Below the pieces are notes generated by a model. It had not been told where the DNA came from, did not search any database, and saw only the letters and a list, made by a program, of their open reading frames with translations. Positions 6,103 to 9,634 of a DNA stretch of 9,634 nt are shown here, in pieces (positions within the stretch are counted from its first letter, which is position 1; each line of letters starts with the position of its first letter). This DNA is from an uncultured Lacticaseibacillus sp. (lineage in GTDB: Bacteria > Bacillota > Bacilli > Lactobacillales > Lactobacillaceae), in NCBI GenBank assembly GCA_934339215.1, contig CAKRHU010000041.1, positions 1 to 9,634 on the forward strand, given 5' to 3'. The position numbers and the translations under genes are program-made.

Positions 6103-6131
6103 TGGTCAGCTTACCAGTTTTCGTGTAAAAT
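6103..6131 (+). promoter_or_regulatory. Candidate promoter of the metal ABC transporter operon
   Basis: TGGTCA (6103-6108) and TAAAAT (6126-6131) are separated by 17 bp, giving a predicted start near 6138. That start falls at the edge of the Zur-like palindrome. The -35 matches consensus at four of six positions, so the call is moderate; TATTAT at 6132-6137 is an alternative -10. Confidence -1.
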
Positions 6132-6137
6132 TATTAT

Positions 6138-6152
6138 TCGTAATCGTTACTA
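6138..6152. promoter_or_regulatory. Zur-like operator (zinc-responsive)
   Basis: TCGTAATCGTTACTA matches the known Firmicutes Zur box TCGTAAT-N-ATTACGA at 12 of the 14 defined positions. Its core GTAA-TCG-TTAC is a perfect inverted repeat. It covers the predicted transcription start of a znuC/znuB-like transporter, the expected place for a repressor that acts when zinc is plentiful. Fur-family relatives (PerR, Fur) recognise similar sites, so the metal is inferred from the transporter family as well as the site. Confidence -1.
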
Positions 6153-6174
6153 TTTTCTTTTTAAGGAGATTCAG

Positions 6175-6873
6175 ATGACTGACTTGCTGTCGGTAGATCA
6201 CCTAAGCTTCGGCTTTCATGACCGCCAACTTTATCAAGATTTGACCTTCAACTTAAAACAAGGCTCGATGACTAGTTTGATCGGCGCAAACGGGGTCGGC
6301 AAAACCACTTTAATTCGCCTTTTGATGGGGCAACTGCATCCGCAAAGCGGGTCGATAAACTTTATGCCAGACATGAAGTTAGGCTACGTGCCACAATTTC
6401 GCAATATCGACCCAGAATATCCGTTATCGATCAAAAGCTTTATCCAACTCAATCAACTGAGTCATCCATTCCCTTGGCACACTAAAAAAGAACGTCAACA
6501 AGTGGATGCGGCTCTAGCCAAAACTCACTTAACTGGGCGCCAAGATCAATTGCTCGGCCGCGCTTCCGGTGGTGAAAAGCAAAAAGCGTATCTGGCTCAA
6601 GCATTGCTGACGGAACCTAACTTTTTGATTTTAGATGAAGCCACGGCGAGTTTGGATGTGAACACCAAAGTTGAGTTGATGACGTTGGTGCAAGAACTCA
6701 ATCAAACGCTGAATTTAACCGTGCTGTTTGTGACCCATGATCTCGCATTGGCCAAAGACTACACGGACCAGTACTTGCTGTTGACGCCAGGGCATTATGA
6801 AATGCGCGCCACCCATGATATGAATGAAGCCGCGATGCCCAAAGAATTGCAACCAGCTCAGGAGGTGGAATAA
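6175..6873 (+). CDS. Metal (probably zinc) ABC transporter, ATP-binding protein
   Basis: ATPase that powers import of a divalent metal, probably Zn2+, on the cytoplasmic side of the membrane; 232 aa, a normal length. Walker A is GANGVGKTT (37-45), the Q-loop is at Q74 (YVPQ), the signature motif is SGGEK (131-135), Walker B is FLILDE (150-155) with the D-loop SLD following, and the switch His is H188 in VTHD. The stretch after the Q-loop, FRNIDPEYPLSIKSFI, follows the pattern of the Mn/Zn/Fe (ZnuC/AdcC/MntB) subfamily. AAGGAGA (6163-6169) gives the start. The Zur-like box upstream supports zinc. It overlaps the permease gene by 1 bp, indicating translational coupling. The signature reads ASGGEK rather than LSGGQ, a tolerated variation. 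No gene for the extracellular binding lipoprotein is adjacent. Manganese is the main alternative substrate. Confidence -1.
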   Translation: MTDLLSVDHLSFGFHDRQLYQDLTFNLKQGSMTSLIGANGVGKTTLIRLLMGQLHPQSGSINFMPDMKLGYVPQFRNIDPEYPLSIKSFIQLNQLSHPFPWHTKKERQQVDAALAKTHLTGRQDQLLGRASGGEKQKAYLAQALLTEPNFLILDEATASLDVNTKVELMTLVQELNQTLNLTVLFVTHDLALAKDYTDQYLLLTPGHYEMRATHDMNEAAMPKELQPAQEVE

Positions 6874-7667
6874 TGTTTACTTACGCCTTCATGCAAAATG
6901 CTTGGCTGGCTAGTACCTTTATCGCCATCACCTGTGGGCTCGTCGGCGTCTTCGTCACGGCGCGCGGGATGAGTTTCTTAGCGCATACTTTATCGGAAGT
7001 CGGCTTTGCCGGGGCCGCGTTTGCGGTATTTATGGGCATTCGGCCATTAGATGGGATGTTGCTATTTACCATTATCTCGTCGATCACTGTTGGTAAGCTG
7101 TCGGTGCAACAATCCCGGCGAGAAGCCTCAATTTCTGCAGTTTCCAGTTTGTTCGTCGGTTTAGGGATTTTGTTCTTATCGCTTTCTAGTGCTTCTGCCA
7201 GTTATGCCACCACGATTTTATTCGGGAGTATCATCGGGATCTCCCGCGGGGATGTGTGGCAACTGTTGGCGTTAGCCTTAGCAGTGCTGATCACCATGAG
7301 CGTCGGCTATCGGCGGTTGGCCTATGATTCCTTTGATGCTACGGGAGCTATGGCCCAAGGGGTGCGGCGCAACTTGATCTCGATTTATTTCTTGTTGATC
7401 TTAGCGGTGTCCGTATCGATCGGCGCGCAAATCGTTGGCAGTTTGCTAGTCTTCATCTTGTTGACCTTGCCGCCAAGCATCGCCAAATACTTAGGCAAAA
7501 CCCTGCCGCAAATGCTGTTGATCTCAGTCGCAGCTGCTTTGATCGGCGTATGGGTAGGCCTTGCGTTAGGTTATTACACCAATTGGCCAGTGACGTTTTT
7601 CATCGCCGCCATTGAATTTACGTTTTATTTTATCGCGTTAGGGATTCATCGCTGGCGTTTAGATTAA
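6873..7667 (+). CDS. Metal (probably zinc) ABC transporter, permease protein (ABC-3 family)
   Basis: Integral membrane subunit that forms the metal channel together with the preceding ATPase; 264 aa, as expected for ZnuB/AdcB/MntC-type permeases. Seven or eight hydrophobic segments are visible, for example at about 10-30, 46-54, 61-76, 88-106, 129-147, 168-188, 190-204, 214-234 and 240-258, some of them short or re-entrant. Family features are RGMSFLAHTLSEVGFAGAA (31-49, with H38), the ATTILFGSIIGIS segment (112-124) and LLVFILLTLPPSIAKYL (191-207). The usual Pro in the early LPGVA-like motif is absent here (SEVGFAG). The ATG overlaps the ATPase stop codon (TAATG), with AGGAGG (6860-6865) seven bases upstream. 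The operon ends at the large terminator at 7672-7718. Confidence -1.
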   Translation: MFTYAFMQNAWLASTFIAITCGLVGVFVTARGMSFLAHTLSEVGFAGAAFAVFMGIRPLDGMLLFTIISSITVGKLSVQQSRREASISAVSSLFVGLGILFLSLSSASASYATTILFGSIIGISRGDVWQLLALALAVLITMSVGYRRLAYDSFDATGAMAQGVRRNLISIYFLLILAVSVSIGAQIVGSLLVFILLTLPPSIAKYLGKTLPQMLLISVAAALIGVWVGLALGYYTNWPVTFFIAAIEFTFYFIALGIHRWRLD

Positions 7668-7671
7668 TTCT

Positions 7672-7718
7672 TAAGCACTCAAAAAGCCATCACACTGCGA
7701 TGGCTTTTTGAGTGCTTA
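7672..7718. terminator. Bidirectional terminator, perfect 20-bp inverted repeat
   Basis: The left arm at 7672-7691 and the right arm at 7699-7718 are perfect reverse complements, with a seven-base loop ACACTGC. The upper stem AAAAAGCCATC/GATGGCTTTTT gives a T run on either strand, so it can end both the transporter operon and the minus-strand dehydrogenase gene. The stop codon of the dehydrogenase (TAA on the minus strand, 7718-7716) lies within the outer stem. Confidence -1.
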
Positions 7719-8585
7719 TTGCCAGCTAGGATAACTGGTGATCAATCCTTGCGTGCCAAGATCACCAGATCCGGCATCGACGAGGGCTTGATATAACTGC
7801 TTGGCTTGTTTGGTGGCAGGCAAGTCGATGCCCATGCGGTCCGCTTCTTGCAAGGCGATGCGCAAGTCTTTGACAAAATGCTTGATGAAAAATCCTGGCG
7901 TATAATCGCCGGCCAAAATGCGCGGCCCGTAGTTGCTCATACTCCAGTTGGCCCCAGCCCCGCCGCCAACGGTATTGATCACTTGTTGCAAGTCCAGTCC
8001 GGCAGCTTTGGCGTAAACCAGCATTTCAGTGAGGCCGGTCATGGTGCCGGCGATCATGATTTGATTGGCCATTTTGGCGTGTTGGCCCATACCAGCAGCG
8101 CCGAAATAATTCAGCGATTGGCTGAAGGTGTCAAAAATTGGGCGTAAGGCATCGAAGGTATCCCGATCACCGCCGATCATCACCGTCAAGGTCCCATTTT
8201 TGGCGCCGATGTCACCACCGGATACTGGGGCGTCGAGGGCTTGGACGCCGAGCTTGGTTGCGGCGGCACTGATTTTCACCGCTAAGCTCGGGGTGCTGGT
8301 GGTCATGTCGACCACGATTTGGCCAGCATGAACCCCAGCTAAGATCCCATCGTCACCCAAATAAATCGCCTCAACGTCTTGAGGAAAGCCAACCATCGAA
8401 AAAATGATATCAGTTTGCTCAGCGACGGCTTGCGGCGTATCTGCCCAAGTTGCGCCATGATTTACAACGATTTGCGCATGAGCTTTGGTGCGATTGAACA
8501 CCGTGACGGCGTAATTTGCCTTCAATAAATTATTAATGATGCCAGTACCCATGACACCAGTGCCGATAAAACCAATTTTGTGCAT
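7716..8585 (-). CDS. NAD(P)-dependent beta-hydroxyacid dehydrogenase (3-hydroxyisobutyrate dehydrogenase / tartronate semialdehyde reductase family)
   Basis: Cytosolic oxidoreductase interconverting a beta-hydroxyacid and its semialdehyde; 289 aa, normal for the family. The nucleotide-binding motif is GTGVMG (8-13). Beta-2 ends in FNRT (30-33) with R32, which usually indicates NADP. The substrate motif is DAPVSGGDIGAKNGTL (118-133), the catalytic K171 lies in GMGQHAKMANQ (165-175) with N174, and the C-terminal KDL motif is at 239-241. The start follows AAAGG (8599-8595, minus strand) by nine bases. It lies 5 bp downstream of pepF and is probably co-transcribed with it. Candidate names include garR (2-hydroxy-3-oxopropionate reductase) and mmsB; the exact substrate cannot be told, and many lactobacilli carry such genes without a known pathway. 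It belongs to the same superfamily as Gnd in this window but carries the opposite cofactor fingerprint. Confidence -1.
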   Translation of the reverse strand: MHKIGFIGTGVMGTGIINNLLKANYAVTVFNRTKAHAQIVVNHGATWADTPQAVAEQTDIIFSMVGFPQDVEAIYLGDDGILAGVHAGQIVVDMTTSTPSLAVKISAAATKLGVQALDAPVSGGDIGAKNGTLTVMIGGDRDTFDALRPIFDTFSQSLNYFGAAGMGQHAKMANQIMIAGTMTGLTEMLVYAKAAGLDLQQVINTVGGGAGANWSMSNYGPRILAGDYTPGFFIKHFVKDLRIALQEADRMGIDLPATKQAKQLYQALVDAGSGDLGTQGLITSYPSWQ

Positions 8586-8590
8586 GACGC

Positions 8591-9634
8591 TTATCCTTTC
8601 TGATCGAGTAACGCAGTCAATTGATCTAAGCGCTGGTCGAATACATTAAAGGCCGCTTCTAAGTAGTCAGGTTTGGTCATATCAACGCCAGCGGCTTTCA
8701 TGGTGTCCAGTGGAGTTTTACTGCTACCAGATTTCAAATAATTCAGATAATGGTCAACGGCTTGAGGGTTGTGGGCTGAAATTCCTGCCGCTAAAGTTGA
8801 GGCCGCCGCAAACCCAGTGGCATATTGATAAACATAATAATCATAATAGAAATGCGGAATGCGTGACCATTCCAACGCAATTTGCGGATCTTGGACCACG
8901 CCTTGATAGTAATGGGCGTTGAGTTTGGCATATTGTTGGCTCAACGCTTCTGCAGTGAGCGGCAGACTCTGTTGGTCTTGTTGATGGAGCCAATGTTCGA
9001 ATTCAGCAAATTGGGTTTGACGATAAACCGTGCCTTTGAAGCCATCGAGATAATAATTCAAGACATAAGCTTGTACGGCAGGGTCCTTTTGGGTGCGCAA
9101 CAAGTAATCTGTCAACAAGTTCTCATTGGTCGTCGAAGCAATTTCCGCGACAAAAATCGAATAGTCGCCGTACACATAAGGTTGGTTGTGGCGGGTATAC
9201 CAAGAGTGTACCGAGTGGCCGGTTTCATGCACTAAGGTGAATAAGGCATCGATGGAATCTTGCCAATTCAATAAGATGAAGGGATCGGTATCGTAACTCC
9301 CACCAGAATATGCGCCTGAGCGTTTGTTTTGATTTTCGACGACATCGATCATGCGATGGTCGAAAATATCACGAACATGACTGAGGTAGTCTTCACCTAA
9401 TGGCGCTAAGGCTTCAAGCGCCACGGCTTTGGCTTGGTCAATGGTGTAGTTAACTGGGGGCTTGCCGTTTAAAGGCGTGTACAAGTCGTACATATGCAAC
9501 TCATCCAAACCCAAACGTTGCTTGCGGAAGGCCAAATAGCGCTGCAAGCTTGGCAAATGGGCATTGACGGTATCGACTAAGGTATCATAAACCGTTTCAG
9601 GAATTTGATTTTCCGCCATCGCCGCCGCCCGGGC
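8591..9634 (-). CDS. pepF: Oligoendopeptidase F (M3 family zinc metallopeptidase), partial: 5' end beyond the window
   Basis: Cytosolic metallopeptidase that cleaves short and medium oligopeptides, part of casein-peptide use in lactic acid bacteria. The visible part is 347 codons; full PepF is about 600 aa, so roughly the N-terminal 250 residues are missing. The frame stays open to the window edge (ARAAA before the Met at 9619-9617), and that internal Met is not the start. The sequence fits the PepF region RYLAFRKQRLGLDELHMYDLY. The zinc site HETGH is encoded at 9229-9215 (two His and the catalytic Glu), and the third ligand is likely the Glu in VAEIASTTNE, about 25 residues later. The C-terminus with DYYVYQYATGFAAA is typical. 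The dehydrogenase gene follows after 5 bp. Identification is very secure. Confidence -1.
   Translation of the reverse strand, partial: ARAAAMAENQIPETVYDTLVDTVNAHLPSLQRYLAFRKQRLGLDELHMYDLYTPLNGKPPVNYTIDQAKAVALEALAPLGEDYLSHVRDIFDHRMIDVVENQNKRSGAYSGGSYDTDPFILLNWQDSIDALFTLVHETGHSVHSWYTRHNQPYVYGDYSIFVAEIASTTNENLLTDYLLRTQKDPAVQAYVLNYYLDGFKGTVYRQTQFAEFEHWLHQQDQQSLPLTAEALSQQYAKLNAHYYQGVVQDPQIALEWSRIPHFYYDYYVYQYATGFAAASTLAAGISAHNPQAVDHYLNYLKSGSSKTPLDTMKAAGVDMTKPDYLEAAFNVFDQRLDQLTALLDQKG

Noticed and set aside
9617..9619. ATG as the start of a 342-aa PepF-like protein
   Set aside because: The frame continues open to the window edge, no ribosome binding site precedes this Met, and PepF is about 600 aa; it is an internal Met of a gene cut by the window.

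Overview
The window comes from a low-to-medium-GC Gram-positive bacterium, most probably a member of the Lactobacillaceae (Lacticaseibacillus-like). The reasons are strong AGGAGG-type ribosome binding sites, a TTG start codon, short intergenic gaps closed by hairpin/U-tract terminators, a PepF oligoendopeptidase, a short NAD-type 6-phosphogluconate dehydrogenase with an FGGY gluconokinase, and a membrane protein with a Ser/Thr/Ala linker typical of lactobacilli. The species assignment is inference. I see no mobile element, CRISPR array, tRNA or rRNA.

Left part (1-4350): an aldo/keto reductase (17-877) converges on an RpiR-family regulator (minus strand, about 929-1765) across a shared terminator. 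The regulator is divergent from gnd (1892-2794, TTG start), which is followed by a terminator and then a gluconokinase (2875-4350). Together gnd and gntK turn gluconate into 6-phosphogluconate and then ribulose-5-phosphate. The regulator/gnd intergenic region carries two related 13-bp imperfect palindromes. One lies exactly between the -35 and -10 of a good gnd promoter, so the local RpiR protein is the obvious candidate to control this gluconate/6-phosphogluconate module. No gluconate permease lies in the window.

Middle part (4351-6091): a 113-residue cytosolic protein of unknown function (4415-4756), then a 408-residue protein (4832-6058) with four predicted membrane segments, a Ser/Ala/Thr-rich linker and an extracellular C-terminal domain I do not recognise. 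Each is closed by its own terminator.

Right part (6092-9634): a two-gene metal ABC transporter (ATPase 6175-6873, permease 6873-7667; 1-bp overlap) preceded by a promoter and a Zur-like palindrome at 6138-6152, which points to zinc uptake. No substrate-binding lipoprotein gene is adjacent. A perfect 20-bp inverted repeat terminates this operon and, from the other side, a minus-strand pair: pepF (5' end beyond the window) followed 5 bp later by a beta-hydroxyacid dehydrogenase of the GarR/3-hydroxyisobutyrate dehydrogenase family.

Most of the window is ordinary housekeeping or catabolic content. The points most worth checking are the paired operator architecture upstream of gnd, the Zur-like site on a transporter lacking a local binding protein, and the two uncharacterised proteins in the middle. 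I found no convincing evidence of a wholly new system. No gap between genes exceeds 300 bases; the longest is the regulator/gnd divergent region of about 125 bp.
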